A stretch of 64,000 nucleotides of DNA from JBCCMQ01 sp039026235 (GTDB lineage Bacteria > Pseudomonadota > Alphaproteobacteria > Rhodobacterales > Rhodobacteraceae), in the NCBI GenBank assembly GCA_039026235.1, contig JBCCMQ010000003.1, positions 124,001-188,000 on the forward strand, read 5' to 3'. Every line of letters begins with the position of its first letter. Within the stretch, counting starts at the first letter, position 1. The translations under genes were made by a program, and so were the position numbers. Below, one piece after another: positions 42,396 through 51,690 of this stretch. A model generated the notes under the pieces. That model was given only the letters and a program-made list of their open reading frames with translations. It was not told the DNA's origin and did no database searches.

Positions 42396-43302
42396 GTGCG
42401 GTCTGGGTTGATACGGATTTCGGGTTTGATGACCTCTGGGCGCTTCTGCTACTGCAAAAAATTGGATGCCCAGTGGCGGGCGTGTCCCTTGTGGCAGGTA
42501 ACACGCCGCTTGCTCAGGTAGCGGCCAATGCAGTGGGCTCCAAGGCCGCCTACGGATTTGATTGGCCGGTATGGCGGGGTGCGGCTCGGCCCTTGAAGCG
42601 GGCCCAGGAAACCGCCCAGCGTATCCTTGGCGCGACCGGCATGCGCAGTCGCGGCGTCCGCCTTCCGGACGTGGAAACGGATCCACCACCCGAGGGTGCG
42701 GTGGACGCCATGGGCGCGTGGCTGGCGGCTCACTCCGATGGCAAAGCAGAGCTTTTATCGCTGGGCCCGCTGACAAACGTGGCCATCTTGCTGCAGAGAT
42801 TTCCCGACGCCATTGACCGCCTCGAAAGGATCGTGTGGATGGGTGGCAGCGCCGGAGCAGGCAACCACACTTCGCTGGCGGAATTCAACGCGCTCGCCGA
42901 TCCCGAAGCATTGGCTGTCGTGCTTGAATCAGAGGTCCCGTTCGACATCGTTGATCTTGTTTTTGTCGCGGGGTCGCCTTTGGCCCAGATGACATGCCGC
43001 AACTGGACCCGCTGACCGGCGATCTTTTGGGCGGCTATCTGGACATCGCCTTGGAACGTGGGCGCTCGGCGATGGCGATTTACGATCCTGTCGCCGCTCT
43101 GGCGATCGCGGTACCAGAGAGCGTCGGCTTTTCAGCCTGTTCAGTCACGGTCTCAACCGAGCCGGGCGCCACTTATGGGGCCACTCAGGTCGAAGCGGCG
43201 GAAAGCGCAACGACAAGGATCGCGACTGAGGCAAGAGGCGATCTTGCGTCCCTTTGCCTCGCCGCATTGAAAAAGGAAGCCTTGGATGGCCCAAGACCGT
43301 GA
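42392..43302 (+). pseudogene. Inosine/uridine-preferring nucleoside hydrolase, split by a frameshift
   Basis: The first frame (GTG 42392 to TGA 43015) carries VWVDTDFGFDDLWALLLL (the DTDxGxDD calcium/ribose site), GPLTNVAILL and WMGGSAGAGNHTSLAEFNALADPEA. The family then continues in another frame, FCRGVAFGPDDMPQLDPLTGD to 43302, including the late IYDPVAALA motif. The break lies at about 42956-42966 in CTTGTTTTTGTCG; restoring one missing base (or a -1 slip on the T run) joins the halves into about 302 residues, normal family length. It may be a true mutation, a sequencing indel in a T5 run, or slippage. If intact it would split nucleosides into ribose and base. Confidence 0.8.
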
Positions 43303-45049
43303 TATCAATGCTCCTGAGCTGCGGGCCCGAGCCGTTGAAGCCGCCCAAGGCCGCGCCCCGTTCGACCTGCTTATCCAGAAGGTACGTCTTCTGGATATGG
43401 TCACGGGCCGGGAACGCGATGCGGATATCGGCGTTGTGGGCGGCCTGATCGCAAGTGTTCATCCCCCAGATCCTGCACGCGCCGCGACAACCCGAGTGAA
43501 CGCACGCGGCCGCTTTGCGCTGCCGGGCCTCATAGATACCCATATGCATGTGGAAAGTTCCATGGTGACACCCGCCGAATACGCGGCGGCGGTGCTGCCG
43601 CGCGGCGTCACGACAGCCGTTTGGGACCCCCATGAATTCGCCAATGCCTGCGGAGTTGCGGGCGTGGACTTTGCCATCGAAGCTGGCCGCAACCTTCCCT
43701 TACGGTTTCTGGCGCTGGCGCCAACCTGCGTGCCCTCTGCTCCGGGATATGAAAGCGCCGGGGGTGATTTCGGCCCGGAGGTGCTGGCGGAACTTCTGGC
43801 AAGAAACGACATCCATGGTGCGGCGGAACTGATGACGATGCAGCCGCTTCTGACCGGGGATCGACGCGTCGCGGGAATCGTGAACGCCGGTTTGACCAGT
43901 GGCAAGCGCGTTTGCGGGCATGCACGCGGGCTCACGGGTACCGCGCTTGCGGCCTATGCGGCCGCGGGTGTCGAGACCGACCACGAACTCACCTGTGCAG
44001 ATGATCTGATCGGTCGTCTTGAGGCCGGCATGACAGTGGAACTGCGAGGCTCACACGGTCACCTTCTGCCAGAATTCGCGCGGGCTCTTTTGGATTTGGG
44101 CCACCTGCCGCAAACCGTGACCTTCTGCACGGATGATGTCTTTCCGGATGATTTGCATCTCCACGGTGGGCTCAACCATGTCGTACGTTCGATGATCGAC
44201 CACGGGCTGCCGCCAGAGTGGGCGTTCAGAGCGGCCACTTTGAATGCCGCGACGCGTATTCGCCGGTACGATCTTGGTCTGATCGCTCCTGGCAAACGGG
44301 CGGATTTTGCGCTTTATGATGATCTCAGAGAGGCAAATGCCAGCCTCGTCGTGGCCGATGGCCGGATCGTTGCCGAAGACGGAGTTCTCACGCTTGATAT
44401 TGCGCCCGCAGAACCACCCGACGCGCTAAAGTCATCGATGTCCGTGTCCAAGATCAGACCCGAGGATCTTGAGGTTTCAGCGACCGGCACGACCGCTAAA
44501 GTTGCGACACTTTCCAAACCTCGATTTCCGGAATGGGGATCTCGTGAAATTGAGGTCAGGGACGGCGTGCTCGCATTGCCCGACGACATGATCCGTATGT
44601 CGGTCATCAACCGATATGGCCGCGACACCCCGGTCCGTGTCGCCTTTCTGGAAAATTGGGGTGCTTGGCGCGGCGCCTTTGCAACCACTGTTTCCCACGA
44701 CAGCCACAACCTGACGGTTTTTGGCCGTGAGCCGGTCGATATGGCGCTCGCGGCGAACACTGTGCGCGACTCGGGCGGTGGCCTTTGCGTTGTGGCTGGC
44801 GGCCAGGTTTTGGCCCATCTTGCGCTGCCCCTGGCGGGCCTTGTCAGCGAAGCCCCCATTGCTGAGACGGCGGAGCGTTTTGCAAATCTTCGCCGCGAAC
44901 TCGACGCCCTTGTCGATTGGGATCCGCCCTACCTGGTGTTCAAGGCGCTTTTCGGTGCGTCGCTTGTTTGCAATGCGGGCCCGCGCCTCAGCGATGTTGG
45001 CATCGTTGACGTCTTCGAAGAGCGGATGCTGGAAACGCCCGTCCTGTGA
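43286..45049 (+). CDS. ade: Adenine deaminase
   Basis: 587 residues, normal for the Ade family. Amidohydrolase metal motif LIDTHMHVESSMVTPAEYA near 80-98, GVTTAVWDPHEFANACG, HARGLTG and TDDVFPDDLH; a late HDSHNLTVFG motif marks the C-terminal domain. It deaminates adenine to hypoxanthine in the cytoplasm using Fe or Mn. It overlaps the nucleoside hydrolase by 17 nt and would act on adenine released by it. Last gene of the operon. Confidence 0.95.
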   Translation: MAQDRDINAPELRARAVEAAQGRAPFDLLIQKVRLLDMVTGRERDADIGVVGGLIASVHPPDPARAATTRVNARGRFALPGLIDTHMHVESSMVTPAEYAAAVLPRGVTTAVWDPHEFANACGVAGVDFAIEAGRNLPLRFLALAPTCVPSAPGYESAGGDFGPEVLAELLARNDIHGAAELMTMQPLLTGDRRVAGIVNAGLTSGKRVCGHARGLTGTALAAYAAAGVETDHELTCADDLIGRLEAGMTVELRGSHGHLLPEFARALLDLGHLPQTVTFCTDDVFPDDLHLHGGLNHVVRSMIDHGLPPEWAFRAATLNAATRIRRYDLGLIAPGKRADFALYDDLREANASLVVADGRIVAEDGVLTLDIAPAEPPDALKSSMSVSKIRPEDLEVSATGTTAKVATLSKPRFPEWGSREIEVRDGVLALPDDMIRMSVINRYGRDTPVRVAFLENWGAWRGAFATTVSHDSHNLTVFGREPVDMALAANTVRDSGGGLCVVAGGQVLAHLALPLAGLVSEAPIAETAERFANLRRELDALVDWDPPYLVFKALFGASLVCNAGPRLSDVGIVDVFEERMLETPVL

Positions 45050-45075
45050 CATAGCCCGGTATTCCCTGGCGCGGA

Positions 45076-45978
45076 CTAGGCCTTCTCTTTTGGAAGTGTG
45101 AGGCCCGCGTCCTTGGCATAAACCTTGGCTACGGCGGCATCGTCTTCCTGCCCAAGGCCCATCTCGACCGCTGCCTTGTATCGCGCCAGGGCGGCCTCCG
45201 TGATAGGCGCATGAAAGCCCGCAGACCGGGCGGTTTCCAGCACAATGCCCAGGTCCTTGGGCCAGATATTGACCTGGCTATGGGGTTTATAGTCGCCCGC
45301 CACCACGTGGGGCGCGCGATTTTCAAGCATCCATGAGGTACCGGCACATTTTGTGATGACCTCGAAAAAAGTCTTCGGCCTGATGCCTTGTGTCATGCCA
45401 AAGGTCATTGCCTCGGCCATGGCGGCGATGTGCACCCCGGCCAGAAGCTGGTTGACGGCTTTCATGGCCGAACCGGCTCCGGACGCGTCCCCCATACGGA
45501 AGACGGTTTCGGCTGTGGCCTCAAGGATTGGTTCGGCAGCCGAAAAGGCAGCATCGCTTCCGGAGGCCATGATGCCCAGCTTGCCTTTTGCGGCGTTGGC
45601 CGACCCGCCCGAGATTGGTGCATCGAGATAGCTAAGGCCCAATCGTGCGCAGCGGCTTTCCATGTCCTTGGCGAATTCCGGTGGCACAGTGGCGCAGGCC
45701 ATGACCAAAGCGCCCTTGCCCAAGTGAGGGGCCACACCATCCTCACCGAAGAGGACGCTTTCCACCTGGGATGCATTCAGCACAACCAAGACCACCGCAT
45801 CGAGGTCCGGGGCGATCTGGGTCGCCGCACCTTTCCTTCCGCCAGCGGCCTGAAAGGCCGCAACGCGGCCTGCGTCCACATCGAAGCCACACACATCAAA
45901 CCCGGCGCGAAGGCACGAAGATGCCATTCCATAACCCATGGAACCAAGTCCGAAGAAAGCGACTTTCACGGCCACCAC
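45076..45978 (-). CDS. 3-hydroxyisobutyrate dehydrogenase-family NAD(P)-dependent beta-hydroxyacid dehydrogenase
   Basis: 300 residues. N-terminal VKVAFFGLGSMGYGMASSCLRAG Rossmann fold, substrate motif YLDAPISGGSANAAKGKLGIMASG near 118-140 and catalytic Lys in GSAMKAVNQLL near 170. The GTG at 45978 has AAAGGA before it; a second GTG at 45969 gives the more usual N-terminus. It oxidises or reduces a beta-hydroxy acid (tartronate semialdehyde, hydroxyisobutyrate or a relative). Convergent with ade. Confidence 0.9.
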   Translation of the reverse strand: MVAVKVAFFGLGSMGYGMASSCLRAGFDVCGFDVDAGRVAAFQAAGGRKGAATQIAPDLDAVVLVVLNASQVESVLFGEDGVAPHLGKGALVMACATVPPEFAKDMESRCARLGLSYLDAPISGGSANAAKGKLGIMASGSDAAFSAAEPILEATAETVFRMGDASGAGSAMKAVNQLLAGVHIAAMAEAMTFGMTQGIRPKTFFEVITKCAGTSWMLENRAPHVVAGDYKPHSQVNIWPKDLGIVLETARSAGFHAPITEAALARYKAAVEMGLGQEDDAAVAKVYAKDAGLTLPKEKA

Positions 45979-46539
45979 ATGTTCCTTTCGCGGTTTTCCG
46001 GGGCGCTTTTTGAAGCATATGCTTGCCGGTTGGTATCAAACATGCGCCGGTGCCGGTAGCCAATGCGGCTTGGACGCTACCTTACGGATGGACATTCATA
46101 AGGTGCTCACCGAGGCCGCTTGAAGCACCTCTGCTAGGTGGGCGAGAGGCAAAAAGAAAGACAGGCGGTAAGCAGACATATGGATACGACGACCAAAAAA
46201 AAGAATCGGGTTGAACGATACCGGCGAGACAATGAAAAACAAGAGACTGAGGTTCTAAACGCGATCCCAGCTCTCTAAGCGGGAAGATTCACCTTGATAT
46301 GTTATGGAGCGCTGGAATGGCCTTGTGAGAAGGCCAAGCGCTATTCGCGTTAATAGAACTTTAGCATGGGCACATAGACTTCAGTCTGCGCGATGCCGAA
46401 CTCGATCAGCTGGGCTGTGTATTTATGTGAGGCCGCAAAGTGTACATCTCACTCATGGCGGCCTATGGAAGTCATTCTAATTACGCAATCATTTTTTTGT
46501 GCCGCCAAGCAAAAACAGATCAGCCGAAGTGTCACACAG
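45979..46539. other. Intergenic stretch at the edge of an AT-rich patch
   Basis: No supported gene. A 32-codon open frame (46180-46278) encodes a very charged peptide (MDTTTKKKNRVERYRR start), and a minus-strand remnant ending about 46355 reads YTAQLIEFGIAQTEVYVP, coding-like but unidentified. A 7-bp hairpin (AGGTGCT/AGCACCT, 46101-46130) has a 16-nt loop. Base composition becomes AT-rich from about 46.3 kb. Confidence 0.4.
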
Positions 46540-47773
46540 CTACGCAGATAAGAGGACTTTTGCTAGCTGCGAACCCCAAGACAAACCTCGATTGTACAAT
46601 CCTGACCGAACCTCTTTTGTTTCATGACAGAGCTTAGCGTACAGTGTATCATTAGAAATGATTTCACGCATTGTCCGCGTCAGGTCTTCGGTACTGTCCG
46701 CGCGAAACGCTAATGAACATCCGTGAAGTAAGTCTGCAGCGGGGACAACAGAACTAAGAATCGTAGGAACTCCATGAGCAGCTGCCTCAAAGCCGACTAG
46801 GGCTAAGCCTTCATTGAACCCGGTCGTTGTCGGACAAATCAGGAGGTCTGAGTTGGATATCTGTTCATGAACCTCGGTTGAGTTTAGCCCACCGACAAAG
46901 CGAATATCAGATAGACCAGCACCGTTAATGGCACGCTCTAGGTTCTCATCCTGGCTTCCTGAACCCGCGAAAACCAATTTTAGATCCGGGAAATCTCTCT
47001 TAATAGCGACAAACGCCTCAAGGAGCATGTAGATGCCCCTGCTAGCTTCCACGCGGCCCAAGAACAGCAGATTTCTAGGAGATTTCGGGATTTTGATCTC
47101 GTATCTTGGCGTAATCTGTGGGTGCTCCGGAATGCCTAGAATTCGTCCATCAGTAACGTAGCTAATTTGCCTGGCACATTCTTCTGATGTGCAAACAGCT
47201 CCATCTATATGCTTGATACGCAATTCTAGCATTTTGAGTTTTAATTTTTCCTTTATTGATATCGGAGGACTGCCCATAGGCCAAAAAGTATTGTGTGCAA
47301 TAAGGATTAGCTATCTTCCTTTACAAATATTTTTCCATCTACTATTCAGAAAACCGGTACCAACAATTACAAGGTTTAGCTTTAATACGCTCATTGCTTC
47401 GTAAGCTTCAAGAATACAGTAAGGCTCTCTATGGTGATATTTTATTCAACAGCTGTATTTCACACAAGTAACCTTATTAATCTGAAAGTTATATTATATA
47501 AAAATCGGCGCGAAAAATGGAGAGGAAATTTGCAATTCCGCGTTCAATAAAATCGCTAGTTCGTACAACTGAGCTGAATAGGTGACTGACAGAACTCTTG
47601 GATCCATTTTTTCCCATCCGCCAATAATTATATGTGCCAACAACATCACCTGTACCACTGCAAAAAGAAATACGCAAAGGTCCACAATCCAATCCTAGTC
47701 TGTTTAAAAGGATGGATTCAGCATTTTCAGTTAGCTCTAAGAGCTTAGACATATTTCTATTCTCATGCCCCAC
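46540..47773 (-). pseudogene. Decayed GT4-type glycosyltransferase
   Basis: Four minus-strand pieces in different frames follow one glycosyltransferase from N- to C-terminus. (a) LRISFCSGTGDVVGTYNYWR near 47685-47610; (b) DPRVLSVTYSAQLYELAI, joined to (a) by losing one base from an A6 run near 47612; (c) LKLNLVIVGTG near 47390-47350; (d) LILIAHNTFWPMGS, then NLLFLGRVEASRGIYMLLEAF, FAGSG and NEGLALVGFEAAAHGVP up to 46540. Piece (d) alone is a 245-residue frame from 47277 lacking the N-terminal domain. A stop (TAG at 47311-47313) and a shortened b-c region show it is not functional. The AT-rich composition suggests horizontal origin. Confidence 0.75.
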
Positions 47774-48010
47774 ATGGACTACCAGAATTCAGGTTCGTCC
47801 TACTGATGTCTTACAACAGAGCCGTAGCGCCCAGCGCAATCTCAAACGGCTCTTTCCTACGACACGCCAGTGAATATTTCCAGGCAGCCGAGAAAGGGAC
47901 CGAACCTGATATGGCGGTATTTCCTACCTGAAAGAAGCAGAAAAACATATCCGACAAAACACCAGCGGAGTAGAAGAGAAACAGTTTCCTGCTTAACCTA
48001 TTGATTTTAT
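47774..48010. other. AT-rich intergenic region between glycosyltransferase remnant and tRNA-Pro
   Basis: No gene or clear terminator is seen. It lies directly 3' of the tRNA, where integrative elements often insert, but no duplicate of the tRNA 3' end was found by eye. Confidence 0.4.
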
Positions 48011-48087
48011 TGGTCGGAGTGGCGAGATTCGAACTCACGACCCCTGCCTCCCGAAGACAGTGCTCTACCAGGCTGAGCTACACTCCG
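48011..48087 (-). tRNA. tRNA-Pro (CGG)
   Basis: 77 nt with CCA encoded. Acceptor stem CGGAGTG/CACTCCG, D arm GCTC..GAGC, anticodon stem CTGTC/GGCAG with loop TTCGGGA (anticodon CGG), T arm GTGAG-TTCGAAT-CTCGC, and ACCA at the 3' end. All arms pair, with G-U pairs in the anticodon and T stems. It reads CCG proline codons. Confidence 0.97.
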
Positions 48088-48101
48088 ACCATTTGGGCGG
48101 C

Positions 48102-49112
48102 TTACTCTTCGTCTGCTTTCTTTGCAAGGGCTTCGTGTCCGGCGACATGGGCTTCGGCCCGACGCATCAGCAATATACCAACACGGGGCGAGGTGCCGGT
48201 CTCGGGCCGTGTTCTGGACTGGGTGACCGGCGCGTTCTGGGACCGGCCGCCGAACACTTCGCGCAGCACGACGTAAAGCCCGCTGGCAATGATGATCGCA
48301 GCGCCGATACCCGTCGCTGGTTCTGGTATCTCGTCAAAGAAGAGCGCGCCGTAAGCCGACGCCCACACGATCTGTGAGTACTGCATCGGGGCAACAACGG
48401 CCGCATCCCCGGCCTTGTAGGCACTGATCAGGCAAAGCCCGGCGGTGAAGGCTAAGATCGACATCGTCGCCAGCAGACCCAGGTGCTGAACCGGCATGGG
48501 TTCGTAGATGAATGGCAGGATCGCCGCCATGATAAGGAAGTTGGCCATCATGGGATAAAGCATCAGCACGGCACTGCGTTCGTCTTTTCCGATCTTGCGG
48601 ACGATGATCGCGGCGAGGGCGCCGCAGACCGCGGCGGCCAATGCGGCCAGATGACCAAGGGTAAGCGTGGTCTCGCCGCCGGGACGCAGCACGACCATCA
48701 CCCCAAGCAATCCAATGGCGACGGCGGCCCAACGGTGAAGCCCGACCCTTTCGCCAAGGATCGGGATGGACAGGACCGTGATAATCAGGGGCGTTGCGAA
48801 AATGATTGCATACACCTCGGCCAGCGGCAGGACCGAGAAGGCGTAAAAGGCAGATGACCCGGTCGCCACAGCCGCCGCCGTTCGCAGCGCAGTCCACCAC
48901 GGGTGGGCAGGTATCAGCGTCCCGCTGGTCGCGTCGCGCATGAGCATCAGCATGACCAGCGGAAATGAGAAGAGCACGCTGAAAAAGACGATCTGGAATG
49001 TGGAATAGCTGGCGCCGAGTGTCTTAACCACGACGTCGTGCGACGCAAAAAGGCCGAACGCCAGCAACGCAAAGGCGGCCCCCTGAATATTTGATTTCGC
49101 GCTGCCGATCAT
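48102..49112 (-). CDS. DMT-superfamily (EamA) transporter
   Basis: 336 residues with about ten hydrophobic segments in two EamA repeats (FALLAFGLFASHDVVVKTLGA at the start; LAALAAAVCGALAAIIVRKIG opening the second half). Such proteins export metabolites or amino acids. A hydrophilic tail of about 45 residues follows the last segment. Located 15 nt upstream of the tRNA on the same strand sense, so the two may share a transcript. Confidence 0.9.
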   Translation of the reverse strand: MIGSAKSNIQGAAFALLAFGLFASHDVVVKTLGASYSTFQIVFFSVLFSFPLVMLMLMRDATSGTLIPAHPWWTALRTAAAVATGSSAFYAFSVLPLAEVYAIIFATPLIITVLSIPILGERVGLHRWAAVAIGLLGVMVVLRPGGETTLTLGHLAALAAAVCGALAAIIVRKIGKDERSAVLMLYPMMANFLIMAAILPFIYEPMPVQHLGLLATMSILAFTAGLCLISAYKAGDAAVVAPMQYSQIVWASAYGALFFDEIPEPATGIGAAIIIASGLYVVLREVFGGRSQNAPVTQSRTRPETGTSPRVGILLMRRAEAHVAGHEALAKKADEE

Positions 49113-49187
49113 TGCGCCTCACCCAATTGGCGCTAGGGTGCGCGATCCTTCGGCCCCGTCAAGGCTCTGTCGTCGCGGGCGTGCGGT

Positions 49188-50294
49188 TCAGAGCGTTCTG
49201 TCCAGTGCGGCCAGTATCGCGTCGCCCATGTCCGAGGTTGATATCGCTTCACCGCCTTCTGGGCCCAGCAGATCTGCGGTTCGCGCGCCTTCGGCCAGAA
49301 CCGTCTCTATCGCGTCTTCCAGGCGGGTCGCTTCGTCGCCCTGATCGAAGCTATACCGCAGGGCCATGGCGAAACTCAGAACACAGGCAATCGGGTTTGC
49401 CTTGCCCTGACCGGCGATGTCGGGTGCAGAGCCATGGACCGGCTCGTAAAGCGCCTTGGGCCGGCCGTTGGCCATGGTTGCGCCCAGGCTGGCCGAGGGC
49501 AGCATACCAAGGCTGCCGGTCAGCATGGCTGCCGCGTCGGAAAGCAGATCGCCGAACAGGTTGTCGGTGACGATGACGTCGAACTGCTTTGGCCAGCGGC
49601 AAAGCTGCATCGCGCCTGCGTCGGCGTACATGTGGGACAGTTCAATGTCGGGATAGTCCGCGTCGTGGACCTGCTGCACCACTTCACGCCAGAGGATGCC
49701 AGATTCCATGACGTTGGCCTTTTCCATCGAACATACCTTGCCCGATCGCCGGCGCGCCAGTTCAAAGGCCGACCGGGCGACCCTTTCGATCTCTGATTCC
49801 GTGTATCGCTGGGTGTTGACCCCCACGCGCTCGTTACCCTCTTCAAAGATCCCGCGCGGCTCGCCGAAATAGATGCCGCTGGTCAGTTCGCGGACGATGA
49901 CGATGTCGAGACCGGCGACGACGTCCCGTTTCAGCGAAGAAAAATCTGCCAGCGCATCAAAGCACTGGGCTGGTCGGAGGTTTGAGAACAGATCCATCTC
50001 TTTACGGATGCGCAGAAGGCCCCGTTCGGGTTTGACCGAAAAATCCAGATCATCATAGGCCGGGCCGCCGACGGCGCCCAAGAGAACCGCATCGACCGCT
50101 TGTGCTTTCTCCATGGTCTCGTCGGTAAGCGGTGTGCCGTGGGTGTCATAGGCCGCGCCACCGATAAGGTCGGTTTCAATCGTAAAGCTCAAACCGCGTT
50201 TGGTGCTGAACCAGTCAATAATCCGAACAACCTGATCCATCACCTCGGGGCCGATTCCGTCGCCGGGAAGTATCAAAAGTGAACCGGTCGTCAT
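49188..50294 (-). CDS. leuB: 3-isopropylmalate dehydrogenase
   Basis: 368 residues from the ATG at 50294, with AGGAA upstream. LLILPGDGIGPEVM start, substrate-binding RKEMDLFSNLRPAQ, REL..GIYFG loop, the Lys/Asp catalytic parts (DYPDIELSHMYADAGAMQL; DNLFGDLLSDAAAML) and GSAPDIAGQGKANPIA. It oxidises and decarboxylates 3-isopropylmalate with NAD+ in leucine synthesis. It lies apart from leuD and leuC, with two unrelated genes between. Confidence 0.96.
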   Translation of the reverse strand: MTTGSLLILPGDGIGPEVMDQVVRIIDWFSTKRGLSFTIETDLIGGAAYDTHGTPLTDETMEKAQAVDAVLLGAVGGPAYDDLDFSVKPERGLLRIRKEMDLFSNLRPAQCFDALADFSSLKRDVVAGLDIVIVRELTSGIYFGEPRGIFEEGNERVGVNTQRYTESEIERVARSAFELARRRSGKVCSMEKANVMESGILWREVVQQVHDADYPDIELSHMYADAGAMQLCRWPKQFDVIVTDNLFGDLLSDAAAMLTGSLGMLPSASLGATMANGRPKALYEPVHGSAPDIAGQGKANPIACVLSFAMALRYSFDQGDEATRLEDAIETVLAEGARTADLLGPEGGEAISTSDMGDAILAALDRTL

Positions 50295-50451
50295 GGGGGT
50301 GTTCCTGCAAAGTCGTTTGTGTCGGATCTCGCCTAAACGCTGCACGGAAGAGCGTCAAGGAATGCGCCGGGATCGACCGTACGACCATGCTTGCGCGCCA
50401 TGGGTTGCAAATGGGGCAGCCGGTTTCCGCCAAGGGTAGGCACGAGGGAAT

Positions 50452-51690
50452 TCAGTGCAGGTTTATGTCCACCCAAACCAACCGATGCCGTGAAGCGGTG
50501 ACAACGGATTGCAGAAGAGCGCTGTCCGCATCCGGCCCCGGCCACAGAACACCTGAGGCAACCACACCAAGATCGCGCGAAGGAAGAATATAGTCGACGC
50601 GCAGATTTCCGGGCCCCGGCAGGTCGCGCCAGTCGGCTGTGTCGTGTGACGGATCGCCGGCATGATCCCGGTTTATGCCCTGCTGGCGCTCCGATGCAGA
50701 CGTTGCGCCCGGACTTGACGGTTGCGGGTCCTGCAATAGCGGGTGGTTCAGTAGAGCGTTGATTGCTTCTTTGACGCTTTCACCATCCACAGGGTCTGCA
50801 TTGGCATCACCGGCGATCACAAATCGCTCCGTTGGCGGACGGTCGGCCAGTCCACCGTCGAGAAAGCGCATCCAAAGCTCTAACTCGTTGGCATTGCGAA
50901 GACCATTTCGGTCTTCTGGGCCATCGAATACCGGCGGGCTTGCGTGCATGGTCAATACGGTCAGCAAGCCGCCGTCTTTCGTGCGAACCGGCACCGCCCA
51001 ATGGGCTGTGGTCGAAAGACGAATTGCGGCGGCGGCATCGGGGCTAGGAAACGGCGTGCCGTCCTCATAGAGCGGGCGCCGGGCGTCGGGCAGATCCTGC
51101 CAGAGGAGCGCTGTGAAGTCGGTGATCAAGTCCTCTTCGATGGGCCACCGGGACAGGATGGCCATTCCGCCTTGTCCGGCGAATGTACCGTAGCCATGGG
51201 CGTCCTGCGCTTCACCCAGGCGTCCGTTGCCGTTCATGTCAAAGCCGGACACGCGACCAGTGTTCGGTCGACGTGCAAAGACGTATGGGTAGCGTGCCAT
51301 CGCCGGTTCAAGGGACGCATTGAGCGCGTTGAGCGTGGTCAGGTCCGCATCGAAATCGACGCTCTGCAAGACGACGATATCTGGCGCGGCGTGGGCCATC
51401 ACTTGCCCAAACGCCATGATCTGCGGATCGTCACCCTTTTGGATGTCGCGTAGCAATAGCCCGGGCCCTTCGCGGGCGAGTTCCGTATTGAATGTGGCGA
51501 TACGAAGCTTATCAGCAAGACCTGCCGACGCGATCAGACAGAGCGCCCCGGTTAGGCCGGCAACAAGACGTCTTCGCTTTCGGGGAAGGACCGCTTGCGC
51601 TTTTCCTCGATCATCATGGCGATGCGCGCCATCGCAATTCCGCGCATCATCATGTTGGTTGAGAGGAATGACCATGCGGCAACCGTCCAA
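50452..51690 (-). CDS. Endonuclease/exonuclease/phosphatase-family protein, probably exported
   Basis: Up to 412 residues. Core motifs of the DNase I-like fold: LRIATFNTELAREG, PDIVVLQSVDFDADL, GGMAILSRWPI, TMHASPPVF, VIAGDANADP and a final SRHRLVWVDI. A hydrophobic stretch RRLVAGLTGALCLIASAGLA near residue 40 looks like a signal peptide, which would start within the upstream gene, but no ATG/GTG/TTG stands at the right place; the nearest ATGs (51690, 51675) lie over 120 bp inside that gene. The real start may be a rare codon. It could be a secreted nuclease or phosphodiesterase. Confidence 0.8.
   Translation of the reverse strand: MDGCRMVIPLNQHDDARNCDGAHRHDDRGKAQAVLPRKRRRLVAGLTGALCLIASAGLADKLRIATFNTELAREGPGLLLRDIQKGDDPQIMAFGQVMAHAAPDIVVLQSVDFDADLTTLNALNASLEPAMARYPYVFARRPNTGRVSGFDMNGNGRLGEAQDAHGYGTFAGQGGMAILSRWPIEEDLITDFTALLWQDLPDARRPLYEDGTPFPSPDAAAAIRLSTTAHWAVPVRTKDGGLLTVLTMHASPPVFDGPEDRNGLRNANELELWMRFLDGGLADRPPTERFVIAGDANADPVDGESVKEAINALLNHPLLQDPQPSSPGATSASERQQGINRDHAGDPSHDTADWRDLPGPGNLRVDYILPSRDLGVVASGVLWPGPDADSALLQSVVTASRHRLVWVDINLH

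Noticed and set aside
46440..46637. 65-codon plus-strand ORF in the AT-rich patch
   Set aside because: No domain, overlaps the glycosyltransferase remnant, and no ribosome-binding site.
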